From JAVKMO01 sp031539345 (GTDB lineage: Bacteria > Bacteroidota > Bacteroidia > Chitinophagales > Chitinophagaceae), in the NCBI GenBank assembly GCA_031539345.1, contig JAVKMO010000020.1, positions 1 to 33,328 of the forward strand: a stretch of DNA of 33,328 nt, given 5' to 3'. The stretch's first letter is position 1. The number at the start of each line of letters is the position of its first letter. Under the pieces are notes generated by a model that made no database searches, was not told the origin of the DNA, and saw only the letters and a program-made list of their open reading frames with translations. This document shows, in pieces, positions 15,882 to 24,679 of this stretch. Position numbers and translations under genes: made by a program.

Positions 15882-17565
15882 GCTTTTTTACAAAGTGGTA
15901 TTCGATTCCACCAACAACATGAATAGGTAATTCTTGATAATTTCCCCAACGGTCATTACGCTGATTGAATAAATTATAGCCTTTCACCCAAATGCCCCAA
16001 TGTTTATTGATTCTCCATTCTGTGCCAATATTCAATTGATGATAAACAGATGTTTGAGTTGATGAAAAAACAGATTTATTATCAATGATTTCTTTCTTGA
16101 GATAATAATTTCCTATAAAAAATTGATACGACAAGGTTAAAAACAATTGTTTGTACAACTTTAATTTGCTTTCTATTTCTGATTGTGCTATAGGTATTCC
16201 CCATAAAGAATCTACGCCATAATTCAGATAATTATCGTTGCGTAGTGTCCATTTGAGTTGAAATTTAGGGTCATGATATTTGAGTTCACTCAAAAAAGAA
16301 AACGATTTTAAGCGGTCTACTTTTTGAATTAAAAAGCGGCTGACATTATTCGTGTCATTTTTAAATAAAATGGCGTCATCAGCATAATTTAAACTCGCTT
16401 GAAGCAAATAATAAAAACGATTGTTAAAAGAGCCGTTGAGATCAATATGAAATTTTTGTGTCGTTGTGTTAAACAAGCGTAAGGGCGTATCAGCAATAAA
16501 AGTATTGGTATGAAAATACTGTAATAAATTTTGATTTTGAGCGATCGTATTTGTTCCTAAGCCAAGCTGAAAACCTTCTGCAATTTTGAAACTAAACGCA
16601 ACAAGTGGACGAACAAAAACCGAATGAAAAGACACAAAAGCTTTTATGCCTACATGCCCATGAAAAAAGTTCTTTTTATAAACAAATTTTGTTTGTGCAG
16701 CAAGAAGCATATTTTGAAATTGCTTATCATTATTCCATGCCATATCATAATTAGCATTCAATTCACTTTCGCTATAAAAAACGTGTTTGTAATAATATGG
16801 ATTTGAAAAATAATAATTCGTTTGAAACCCTGTATTCATATTGATTTCTTGTGCTTTTTGCCCTAATCTGTTGTATTGCAAAGCCAGTTGGGGGTGAAAT
16901 TGTATTGGGCGATTTTGTGTTGCCATATCGACAAAAAAACCACCCGAGTAAAATTCATTGTGTCGCAAAGAAGCTAATTTTTCATTCACGTTAAAAAGAC
17001 CAATCTCATTTCGTTGTGCATTCAAAAGAATGTTCCAAAATTTCGTTTTATTTTTTACCACATAACCAACATTGATTTTTGATGCGTGTTGATATTGATT
17101 TTGAATATCACCTTGTAATGAATAATGCGAAAGTCCTACGGCAAAATTTTTATTTTCTCCATTGCCATTTTCTATATTAAAGTCTATTGTTGGAAAAGAC
17201 CGAAACGCACTACCATAGCCTATTTTCAAAACGTTGAAATAATTTTGTGCTAACACTTCATTCTTGTAAATGATAGGGGTTAATCTCGGCATTTCATAAG
17301 GCAAACTTCTAATTGTATTCAACTGATATTGGTTTGAATACGTCAAATTGATTTTAAACGTATCAGTCAAAACTGATTCCACAAGAAGCGGAATTTTTTT
17401 ATTCTCTAAAAGTGTGGGCTTAAATGTTGAAGTAATATTTAATACTGTCGGTTGAAGAACGGTATCTTTTGACGCTTGTGCTGTTACAAACACAAACGGA
17501 GAAAGTGAGAATAAGAAAAAAAAGTGTATGCGTAATAAAAAAGACGTGGCAAAAGAAACATTCAT
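15871..17565 (-). CDS. Outer-membrane beta-barrel protein, TonB-receptor-like, no plug
   Basis: A 564-residue protein with a long hydrophobic signal (about residues 8-30, ending VTAQ). Numbering is from the ATG at 17565; an upstream in-frame ATG at 17598 is less likely. The rest alternates polar and aromatic beta-strands throughout, with the closing WRINKHWGIWVKGYNLFNQRNDRWGNY-type region (NLFNQ near the end) familiar from C-terminal TonB-dependent receptor barrels. No plug domain, TonB box or carboxypeptidase-like N-terminus is visible, and length is about half that of a full receptor. This matches a class of Bacteroidota barrel proteins annotated as TonB-dependent receptor by the barrel alone. 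Substrate is unknown. It is downstream of bioB but separated by a terminator. Confidence 0.7.
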   Translation of the reverse strand: MNVSFATSFLLRIHFFFLFSLSPFVFVTAQASKDTVLQPTVLNITSTFKPTLLENKKIPLLVESVLTDTFKINLTYSNQYQLNTIRSLPYEMPRLTPIIYKNEVLAQNYFNVLKIGYGSAFRSFPTIDFNIENGNGENKNFAVGLSHYSLQGDIQNQYQHASKINVGYVVKNKTKFWNILLNAQRNEIGLFNVNEKLASLRHNEFYSGGFFVDMATQNRPIQFHPQLALQYNRLGQKAQEINMNTGFQTNYYFSNPYYYKHVFYSESELNANYDMAWNNDKQFQNMLLAAQTKFVYKKNFFHGHVGIKAFVSFHSVFVRPLVAFSFKIAEGFQLGLGTNTIAQNQNLLQYFHTNTFIADTPLRLFNTTTQKFHIDLNGSFNNRFYYLLQASLNYADDAILFKNDTNNVSRFLIQKVDRLKSFSFLSELKYHDPKFQLKWTLRNDNYLNYGVDSLWGIPIAQSEIESKLKLYKQLFLTLSYQFFIGNYYLKKEIIDNKSVFSSTQTSVYHQLNIGTEWRINKHWGIWVKGYNLFNQRNDRWGNYQELPIHVVGGIEYHFVKKPIF

Positions 17566-17623
17566 TTTGGTGATATATAAATTTAAGCGATGAATCAATT
17601 TTTGATGAATAAAAAAATTGAAT

Positions 17624-17667
17624 AAAAAAAAAGACCACAGGTTATATGCACATTTTGTGCTGTCATC
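17624..17667 (-). terminator. Terminator after bioB
   Basis: On the minus strand GATGACAG and CTGTGGTC form a stem with one mismatch and one wobble pair around an inner GCACA/TGTGC hairpin, followed by nine Ts (17624-17632). It starts 17 nt past the bioB stop codon and separates bioB from the barrel gene. Confidence 0.55.
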
Positions 17668-17683
17668 AAAATTTTCACCTACC

Positions 17684-18664
17684 CTATTCTACAAAAGATG
17701 CACTCGGTTCAGCCTTAAAAGATTCTCTTGCTTGTACGCCTAACAAATCAAACAATACTTTATCATCATCAAAATTTGGATTGGGCGTTGTCAATAACTT
17801 TTCTCCTGCAAAAATTGAATTTGCCCCAGCTAAAAAACAAAGCACTTGTTCGGCAGGCGACATTTCATTTCTGCCTGCACTTAAACGAACCATTGCCTGT
17901 GGCATAATAATTCTTGCTGTTGCTATCATACGAACCATATCCCAAATGTCCACTTTTTCATTGTGTTGTAAAGGCGTTCCTTTGATTGGCACAAGCCCAT
18001 TGATAGGAACACTTTCAGGATGGCTCGGCAAAGTTGCCAAAGTATGTAACATACTAATTCTGTCTTCATGCGTTTCTCCTAAACCAATAATACCGCCGCA
18101 ACACACAGAAATGCCGGCTTCACGAACATTTTGCAAAGTGTTTAAACGGTCTTCGTACGTGCGTGTAGAAATAATTTTATCGTAATGATTTGCCGATGTA
18201 TCTAAATTATGGTTGTAAGCATACAAACCGGCATCTTTTAATTTGTGTGCTTGTTGTTCTGTCAACATCCCTAAGGTGCAACATACTTCCATGTCTAATT
18301 CATTAATGCCTTTGACCATGTCTAAAATTCTATCAAAATCTTTGTTGTCTCTAATTTCTCTCCACGCCGCACCCATACAAAACCTTGTTGAGCCTTTTTC
18401 TTTCGCCAATTTTGCTTTTGCTAATACCAATTCTGTTTGCATCAAAGGCTCTACTTTAAGGTCTGTATTATATTTTACAGACTGTGGGCAATAAGAACAA
18501 TCTTCACTACAACCACCGGTTTTAATCGATAATAAAGTACATACTTGAACTTCATTTTGAGGTTGATATTGTTGATGAATTGCGCCTGCTTTGTAAACGA
18601 GTGTAAGAAGTGGTAAATTATAGATATCAGTAATTTCTGATTTGGTCCAAGTGTTTTTAAGCAT
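17684..18664 (-). CDS. bioB: Biotin synthase
   Basis: A 326-residue radical SAM enzyme that inserts sulfur into dethiobiotin. The 4Fe-4S motif is C52-x3-C56-x2-C59 in GGCSEDCSYCPQSVKYN. Other family marks are the CMGAAWRE segment, YNHNLDTS, CCGGIIGLGET and the late arginine-containing VRLSAGR that holds the second cluster. Length is normal. No other biotin gene is adjacent, so it appears to be transcribed alone between two terminators. Confidence 0.96.
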   Translation of the reverse strand: MLKNTWTKSEITDIYNLPLLTLVYKAGAIHQQYQPQNEVQVCTLLSIKTGGCSEDCSYCPQSVKYNTDLKVEPLMQTELVLAKAKLAKEKGSTRFCMGAAWREIRDNKDFDRILDMVKGINELDMEVCCTLGMLTEQQAHKLKDAGLYAYNHNLDTSANHYDKIISTRTYEDRLNTLQNVREAGISVCCGGIIGLGETHEDRISMLHTLATLPSHPESVPINGLVPIKGTPLQHNEKVDIWDMVRMIATARIIMPQAMVRLSAGRNEMSPAEQVLCFLAGANSIFAGEKLLTTPNPNFDDDKVLFDLLGVQARESFKAEPSASFVE

Positions 18665-18771
18665 ATTGTATGGTTAGAATGGTTAAACGAAGAAAATGGC
18701 AATGTAAAAAATACAAATAGAAAAGTCGTTCTCTATCACCTCGTGTGAATGAAATGTTGATACCATAAGAA

Positions 18772-18805
18772 CAAAAAAAAACTGATACTTTTTAAGGTAT
18801 CAGTT
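18772..18805 (-). terminator. Rho-independent terminator after rpsO
   Basis: Read on the minus strand: AACTGATAC, 8-nt loop, GTATCAGTT, then eight Ts. The 9-bp perfect stem with a T-run begins 20 nt after the rpsO stop codon. This is the clearest terminator in the window. Confidence 0.88.
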
Positions 18806-18824
18806 AAACTCGTAGGAGTAAAAT

Positions 18825-19097
18825 TTATTTTCTGATATTTAATTTTTCGATTAGAACTCGATACTCTACAATATTTTTTCTTTTAAAATAAGTGAGTAGT
18901 CTTTTTCTTTGACCTACTAATTTCATCAAACCTTTGTGTGATGAGTAATCTTTTACATTCGTTTGTCTGTGGGCATTGATGTGATTCATTCTTTCTGTTA
19001 GCAAAGCAATTTGTGCTTGTATAGAACCTGTATTTTTAGGATTTCCACCAAACGTGGTAAAGAGTTTTACTTTGTCTTCTTTCGTTAATTGAGGCAT
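18825..19097 (-). CDS. rpsO: 30S ribosomal protein S15
   Basis: A 90-residue uS15 that binds the central domain of 16S rRNA and helps form the subunit bridge to 23S rRNA. Hallmarks are GSIQAQIALLTERMNHINAH, KDYSSHKGLMKLVGQRKRLL and LTYFKRKN...YRVLIEKL. Length matches the family (89-90). It has its own candidate promoter upstream and a strong terminator downstream, so it is monocistronic here. The pnp gene, its usual downstream partner in many bacteria, is not present; bioB follows instead. Confidence 0.97.
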   Translation of the reverse strand: MPQLTKEDKVKLFTTFGGNPKNTGSIQAQIALLTERMNHINAHRQTNVKDYSSHKGLMKLVGQRKRLLTYFKRKNIVEYRVLIEKLNIRK

Positions 19098-19150
19098 TGA
19101 TAAGTTTTTATTTGTGAGGATGGGTAAGAATATAAAATGTGAAAGGAATG

Positions 19151-19180
19151 CGAATTTAAAAGGATTTCAATATTTGCCAA
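19151..19180 (-). promoter_or_regulatory. Candidate Bacteroidota promoter for rpsO
   Basis: On the minus strand TTG (19180-19178), a 19-nt spacer and TAAATTCG (19158-19151) match the TTTG/TAnnTTTG promoter at seven of eight -7 positions with the expected spacing. It lies about 54 bp before the rpsO ATG. Confidence 0.42.
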
Positions 19181-19212
19181 GTATTATTTCTATTGATGTG
19201 TGTAGCGGGCTT

Positions 19213-21579
19213 TTATTCTTTGCAAACTTCTAATACGGCGGCAACAACGTCTTCAATATTTGGTTTTGAAAAATAATCTCCGTCTGGTCCATAAGCAGGG
19301 CGATGTTCTTTAGCAGAAAGGCATTTTGGACTTGCGTCTAAATATTGATATCCTTTTTGAATTTCAATTACCTGTTGAAACATGTAGGCTGTTGTTCCGC
19401 TTGGCACGTCTTCGTCGATAAACAAAATTCTATTTGTTTTTTGTAATGACTTTACAATATCATGTTCTCTATCAAAAGGCAATAAGGTTTGCACGTCGAT
19501 AATTTCACAATGAATATTGTAAATATTTGCCAATTGCGTTGCGGCTTCTTTAATAATTCGCAATACAGAACCATAAGACACAATGGTAATGTCTGAACCC
19601 TCTTGCAACACTTCAACTTCGCCAAGTGCCACCGTCATGTCCAAAATTTGATTGGGCATTTTTTCTTTTTGTCGATAGCCATTTAAACATTCAATTACAA
19701 TTCCTGGGTCATTGCCTTGTAACAAAGTATTATACATACCGGCAGCTTGGGTCATATTTCTTGGCACACAAATGTGCATCCCTCGCAATCCATTTATCAG
19801 CATTGCCAATAAAGACCCACTATGAAAAATGCCTTCTAAACGATGTCCTCGTGTACGTACAATGAGAGGACAATTTTGTTTTCCGTCTGTTCTATATGTT
19901 GTCGTTACAGCATCATCAACAAGAGGCTGTAAACCATAAATTAGATAATCTAAATATTGAATTTCGGCTATCGGTCTCAATCCTCTTAATGCAAGTCCAA
20001 TTCCTTTTCCCATAATGGTAATTTCTCTGATGCCTGTATCCATGATACGATGTTTGCCGAATTTTTTTTGCAAACCTGAAAAGGCTTGGTTCACGTCTCC
20101 AATTTGTCCAACATCTTCTCCAAAAGCAACCACTAAAGGATTGGTTTTAAATAGCTCTGTGAAATAATGATTGAGTACTTCATAACCATTTACTTCTTTC
20201 GCCTTTTCGTCAAAACTTACCTTTTTGGTGGAAATGCGTAAAGGACTTTTTGCTGGACTACAAAATAAATTCGTATTGTAATTTTCTTTTCCTTCAATGA
20301 TAAATTTCTGCAAATATTTATCTAACAAAAATACGTCTGGTTCATTTTGAGGCAACAATTGTTTGAGGTTACTTAAGTACTGTATCATATCCTTATAGGT
20401 ATAATTTACAGTACTGTTGAATTTGTTTTGTAAAGGTTCTATTTTTTCTATAAAATGTGGATACGTTTTCGAAATTTTTGTAACGATGAGGTTAATTTGC
20501 TCAACATAACTTTCAAGCGGAAAATAATACTCACCCCATGCTTTTGCTACAATGTCTTGCACATCGGCATGAATGCCTTCTTCTACACTTTGTATTTCGG
20601 TTTCTTCTGCAAGTTCGCTTTCTAATATCCATTCACGCATTTTGCTTAAGCAATCCCAGTTTCTTTCCCATTGTAATCGTTCTGCTGTTTTATACCTTTC
20701 ATGGCTACCAGATGTAGAGTGTCCAAGTGGCTGCGTCAATTCTTCAATATGTAATAATACTGGGGTATGTTTTGTTCTTGCAAGTTCTATGGCTTGCTCC
20801 ATTTCAACACAAAGTGTTGGATAATCCCAGCCTTTTACAACAATAATTTCTATTCCATTTGTCCCTTCTTCTTTTTGTAATCCGCTAAATGCGTCTGAAA
20901 TAGAACCTTTTGCTGTTTGTAATTGTTTTGGAACAGAAATGCCATAACCGTCATCCCATACCAATACAACAAGCGGTGCTTGAATAACCCCAATGGCATT
21001 TAAAGACTCCCAAAAATGTCCCTCAGATGTTGCACCATCACCAATTGTACAAATGCAAACCTCATTGCCTTTGTTACTCAAATGTAAAAATTGATGAAGG
21101 TCTTTATTTTGTCGAAACAATTTTGAGGCAAGTGCAAGCCCTACAGCTCTTGGCATTTGTGAAGCTGTTGGTGAAATGTCAGACGAAACATTAAATTGTT
21201 GGGTTAAATCTTTCCATGAACCGTCTTCATTGACAAAGGGTGTGCAATAATGATTGACCATTTGCCTTCCACCTGAAAATGGTTCTTGCGTATTACCATA
21301 CAATTGACTAAAAATTTGTTTTGGGGTAACAACACCAAGGGCTAACATGAGTGTTTGGTCTCGGTAATAACCTGACCTAAAATCTCCTGGTTGTAAATAT
21401 TTTGCTAAGACGATTTGTGCAATTTCTTTTCCATCTCCAAAAATACCAAAGCGACCTCTCCCATTCAATACCTCTTTGCGTCCAGCGATGCTAATTTCAC
21501 GACTTAAATAGGCTGCAGAATAATCTTTAAGAACCTGTCGCTTAAAGTCGTTCAGTGATAATGAAGATTGTTTTTTCAT
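19213..21579 (-). CDS. Fused alpha/beta 2-oxoacid dehydrogenase E1 (branched-chain type)
   Basis: A 788-residue single-chain E1, probably of the branched-chain 2-oxoacid dehydrogenase. The alpha half (1-340) has the thiamine-diphosphate motif start GDG at 180-182 (GDGATSEGHFWESLN), ending DDGYGIS (209-215) where most relatives have NNxYAIS, and a GHSTSGSHERYK phosphorylation-loop-like region (from 286). A linker of about 120 residues follows. The beta half (465-788) has FGEDVG with Glu488 and the G-x4-GLR stretch (LALRGLRPIAEIQYLDY) of transketolase-like E1 beta chains. Alpha and beta are separate genes in most bacteria; the fusion is common in Bacteroidota. No E2 or E3 gene is nearby. Substrate preference is inferred from family only. 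Confidence 0.87.
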   Translation of the reverse strand: MKKQSSLSLNDFKRQVLKDYSAAYLSREISIAGRKEVLNGRGRFGIFGDGKEIAQIVLAKYLQPGDFRSGYYRDQTLMLALGVVTPKQIFSQLYGNTQEPFSGGRQMVNHYCTPFVNEDGSWKDLTQQFNVSSDISPTASQMPRAVGLALASKLFRQNKDLHQFLHLSNKGNEVCICTIGDGATSEGHFWESLNAIGVIQAPLVVLVWDDGYGISVPKQLQTAKGSISDAFSGLQKEEGTNGIEIIVVKGWDYPTLCVEMEQAIELARTKHTPVLLHIEELTQPLGHSTSGSHERYKTAERLQWERNWDCLSKMREWILESELAEETEIQSVEEGIHADVQDIVAKAWGEYYFPLESYVEQINLIVTKISKTYPHFIEKIEPLQNKFNSTVNYTYKDMIQYLSNLKQLLPQNEPDVFLLDKYLQKFIIEGKENYNTNLFCSPAKSPLRISTKKVSFDEKAKEVNGYEVLNHYFTELFKTNPLVVAFGEDVGQIGDVNQAFSGLQKKFGKHRIMDTGIREITIMGKGIGLALRGLRPIAEIQYLDYLIYGLQPLVDDAVTTTYRTDGKQNCPLIVRTRGHRLEGIFHSGSLLAMLINGLRGMHICVPRNMTQAAGMYNTLLQGNDPGIVIECLNGYRQKEKMPNQILDMTVALGEVEVLQEGSDITIVSYGSVLRIIKEAATQLANIYNIHCEIIDVQTLLPFDREHDIVKSLQKTNRILFIDEDVPSGTTAYMFQQVIEIQKGYQYLDASPKCLSAKEHRPAYGPDGDYFSKPNIEDVVAAVLEVCKE

Positions 21580-21658
21580 AATAAAGTAAAGGGTACAAAA
21601 AATGTCTAAAATAAAATGTATTTCTAATTATATTACAATAGAATAAAAACAAATCTGA

Positions 21659-23554
21659 TTATTCTGCATCGTCTAAATTGATAATAAAAATGGGAATTTT
21701 AAGTGCATGTCTGACTTGATTGATAGTTTCTCCAAATAAAATATCCTTTACGCCTGTATGCCCATGAGAACCAATGACCAAAAGGTCTGCACGTTGTTTT
21801 TTGACAATTGCAATAATTTCTTTATTTCTATTTTTATATCCCAAAATACAAGTTGTGGCAATGCCCATATTTTCTAAAATTTGTTTGTATTGATTTAATT
21901 GAGCTTCATTTTTTCTTGTTTCAAAATCATCTGCATCACTGCCTAAAAATTTCGCACTAGCGGTTTCAATAATATGAATGAGGATAAATTTTGTGTGCAC
22001 GTTTTTTTGTGTAATGGCATATTGTAAAAGTTTATTGTCATCATTACTAAAGTCTAATGGTATGGCAATTGTATGATATGATTTTTGTATTGTAAGCGAC
22101 AAGTCGATTTTTGATAAAGGCGTAATAGGACTTGCTATTTTTTGTTTTATGGCGTGAATGGATTTGTTATAGGGATAAAACAGGACGTATAATAACAAGC
22201 CAACAAGAATGAGTAGAATGAAAACAAACAACAGTTTCAGGCCGAGTGATGATGAGGTTGCGTAAAATAAAGCGAACTCGTTGAAAATCATTTTTGCATT
22301 CAAGCCAACTAAAGTGGCAACAATAACCCATGCCACAATTTGTGCTTTTTTAGATATAACAAATTCTTTCATTTTTTGCTTGTCTGACACAAAATGAACA
22401 AGAGGAATAATCGCAAAACCTAATTGACAACTTAATACAACTTGGCTTAAAATGAGCATTTCTGTCATGCGAGATTCTTCATGAAAAGCAACAATAAGAT
22501 AAACAGGTATAGTGGCTAATAACCTTGTAATTAAGCGACGAATCCAAGGGTTGATACGAAATTGCAAGTAACCTTCCATCACAATTTGTCCTGCAAGCGT
22601 TCCAGTTATGGTTGAACTTTGTCCTGCAGCAATAAGTGCAATCGCAAATAAAATCGGTGCTAATTGATTGCCTAGCATGGGACTTAATAAATGATAAGCT
22701 TGTCCTATTTCTACCACATCAGTACGCCCCGCAAAATGAAATACGGAAGCTGCTAAAATCAAAATACTGGCATTGATAAAAAATGCAATGTTGAGGGCTA
22801 TTGCACTATCAAAAAAATTAATTCTTAATGCCTTTTTGATATCAATAAAATTTCTGCTGATTTTTCTTGTTTGTACCAATGCTGAATGTAAGTATAAATT
22901 ATGTGGCATAATCGTTGCTCCAATAATGCCAATAGCAATATAGAGGGCTTCAGAATTAGGCAAAGAGGGAACAAACCCTTTGACGATTTGGCTCATTTGG
23001 GGTTGAGCAATACTCAACTGAATGATAAATGAAGTGGCGATAATGGCGATGAGAGAAATAATAAAAAGTTCTAATTTTTTAATCCCAAATTGTTGTAGAT
23101 ACAGCAATAAAAAAGTATCCAAAATACTGATGCTCACACCCCAAACAATGGGCAGCCCAAAGAGCAATTGAATGCCAATTGCCATGCCCAAAACTTCTGC
23201 AAGGTCAGTTGCTATAATGGCAATTTCTGCAAAAGCATATAAGGCATAATTAACGTATCGAGGAAAAGTTTCTCGGCTTGCTTGTGCTAAATCTCGACCA
23301 TAAACAATGCCTAAACGTGCTGCTAAGGTTTGCAAAAAAATAGCCATGATATTACTCATCAACAAAACCCAAATGAGTGTATAGCCATATTTACTACCGC
23401 CTGCAAGGTCGGTTGCCCAATTGCCGGGATCCATATAGCCAATGCTAACTAAATAGGCAGGTCCGACAAAAGACAAGATTTTTTTCCACCCTGTTTTTTG
23501 ATTGGTTTCAACACTTTGAAAAACCTCTTCTAAAGATTTTTGATTTTCACCCAT
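21659..23554 (-). CDS. Nramp divalent metal transporter with C-terminal USP domain
   Basis: A 631-residue protein. Residues 25-470 form an Nramp transporter with about eleven membrane segments. Metal-binding motifs are intact: DPGN at 42-45 in SIGYMDPGNWATD, and MPHN at 216-219, whose methionine favours Mn2+/Fe2+ over Ca2+/Mg2+. Residues 490-631 are a universal stress protein domain (YHTIAIPLDFS, then the ATP-loop GSHG at 595-598 and a later G-E where G-S/T is usual). So a proton-coupled metal importer carries a cytosolic nucleotide-binding domain, perhaps regulatory (inference). It begins five bp after the guanylyltransferase stop codon, third in a kdsD-guanylyltransferase-Nramp unit. Confidence 0.9.
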   Translation of the reverse strand: MGENQKSLEEVFQSVETNQKTGWKKILSFVGPAYLVSIGYMDPGNWATDLAGGSKYGYTLIWVLLMSNIMAIFLQTLAARLGIVYGRDLAQASRETFPRYVNYALYAFAEIAIIATDLAEVLGMAIGIQLLFGLPIVWGVSISILDTFLLLYLQQFGIKKLELFIISLIAIIATSFIIQLSIAQPQMSQIVKGFVPSLPNSEALYIAIGIIGATIMPHNLYLHSALVQTRKISRNFIDIKKALRINFFDSAIALNIAFFINASILILAASVFHFAGRTDVVEIGQAYHLLSPMLGNQLAPILFAIALIAAGQSSTITGTLAGQIVMEGYLQFRINPWIRRLITRLLATIPVYLIVAFHEESRMTEMLILSQVVLSCQLGFAIIPLVHFVSDKQKMKEFVISKKAQIVAWVIVATLVGLNAKMIFNEFALFYATSSSLGLKLLFVFILLILVGLLLYVLFYPYNKSIHAIKQKIASPITPLSKIDLSLTIQKSYHTIAIPLDFSNDDNKLLQYAITQKNVHTKFILIHIIETASAKFLGSDADDFETRKNEAQLNQYKQILENMGIATTCILGYKNRNKEIIAIVKKQRADLLVIGSHGHTGVKDILFGETINQVRHALKIPIFIINLDDAE

Positions 23555-23559
23555 TCCGC

Positions 23560-24654
23560 TTACAAATATTTAGTCATTTTTTTTGCCTTTAATTCTTCGG
23601 TAAGAGTTTTAATTTCTTGCTCTTCATTTTTTGGATAAATCATTAAAGCGTCTGGCGTATCAATAACAATAAAGTTTTCTAATCCTTTAATGACAACCAA
23701 TTTTTCTTTTTCTGCACTAATGATATTATTTTTTGCATCTATCGTCATCATCGGTTGGCTCAAGCATACATTTTGTTGTTCATCTTTTGTATTCACTTCG
23801 TACAAACTATTCCATGTTCCAAGGTCATTCCAATCAAAGCTGGCAGGCAATACAAACACGTCCTTCACTTTTTCCATAATGCCATAATCAAAAGACAAAT
23901 TGGGACATTGAGGATAAATTTTTTCTATTGCATTGGCTTCTAATTGGGTATTAAAACAAGTTTCATTTTTTTGAAACAATTCATACACGTCGGGCAAATG
24001 TTTTTCAAACGCCGACAAGAGATTATGTGTGTAAGCAATAAAAATTCCTCCGTTCCATAAAAACTCACCGCTTTCTACAAAATTTTTCGCTAACTCTAAA
24101 TCTGGTTTTTCTGTAAATGTTTTAACTTTAAAAATAGTCGCATCTTGTTGCGGAACAAATTGAATGTAACCAAAACCGGTGTTTGGATGTGTCGGTTTGA
24201 TGCCAATTGTTACAAATGAATTTTCTGCTTTGGTAATAAATTGTAAGGCGTGCAAACAAGTTTTTTCAAATTCTTCTTCTTGCAAAATCAAATGGTCAGC
24301 AGGGGCACAAATTAATTGAGCTTGAGGTTTTTTTTGTTGAAGTTTGAAAGAGATATACGCAATGCAAGGTGCGGTATTTTTTCTTGCAGGTTCACCAAGA
24401 ATATTGTCTTTAGACACTTGTGGCAAATGTTCATTCACTAAGGCAACGTAGTCTTTTGAAGTTACGATATAGATGTTTTCTTCAGGAATAAATTTTGCAA
24501 ATCTTTCGTAGGTAATTTGCAATAAACTTTTGCCTGTTTGTGTAATGTCGAGAAATTGTTTTGGTTTTGCAATTCTACTTTTGGGCCAAAAGCGAGAGCC
24601 AATACCACCTGCCATAATTGCAACGTGATGATTATTGTTTTTTAATTGTGCCAT
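23560..24654 (-). CDS. Mannose-1-phosphate guanylyltransferase
   Basis: A 364-residue nucleotidyltransferase that makes GDP-mannose from mannose 1-phosphate and GTP for glycans. The signature MAGGIGSRFWPKSR (14-27) with the K-x-KQF element (30-34) is the active-site loop. GEPARKNTAPCIAY, FTEKPD, EFLWNGGIF and FDYGIMEK are further conserved blocks. The length fits the single-domain enzyme, with no phosphomannose isomerase domain (unlike the bifunctional ManC of proteobacteria). It lies 25 bp downstream of kdsD and 5 bp before the Nramp-USP gene. Confidence 0.93.
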   Translation of the reverse strand: MAQLKNNNHHVAIMAGGIGSRFWPKSRIAKPKQFLDITQTGKSLLQITYERFAKFIPEENIYIVTSKDYVALVNEHLPQVSKDNILGEPARKNTAPCIAYISFKLQQKKPQAQLICAPADHLILQEEEFEKTCLHALQFITKAENSFVTIGIKPTHPNTGFGYIQFVPQQDATIFKVKTFTEKPDLELAKNFVESGEFLWNGGIFIAYTHNLLSAFEKHLPDVYELFQKNETCFNTQLEANAIEKIYPQCPNLSFDYGIMEKVKDVFVLPASFDWNDLGTWNSLYEVNTKDEQQNVCLSQPMMTIDAKNNIISAEKEKLVVIKGLENFIVIDTPDALMIYPKNEEQEIKTLTEELKAKKMTKYL

Positions 24655-24679
24655 AGTGTTTAATTAGTACTTAAAGAAT

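Noticed and set aside
17646..18185. 179-codon plus-strand ORF
   Set aside because: It lies antisense within bioB, whose protein is clearly conserved; the opposite frame is a coding shadow.
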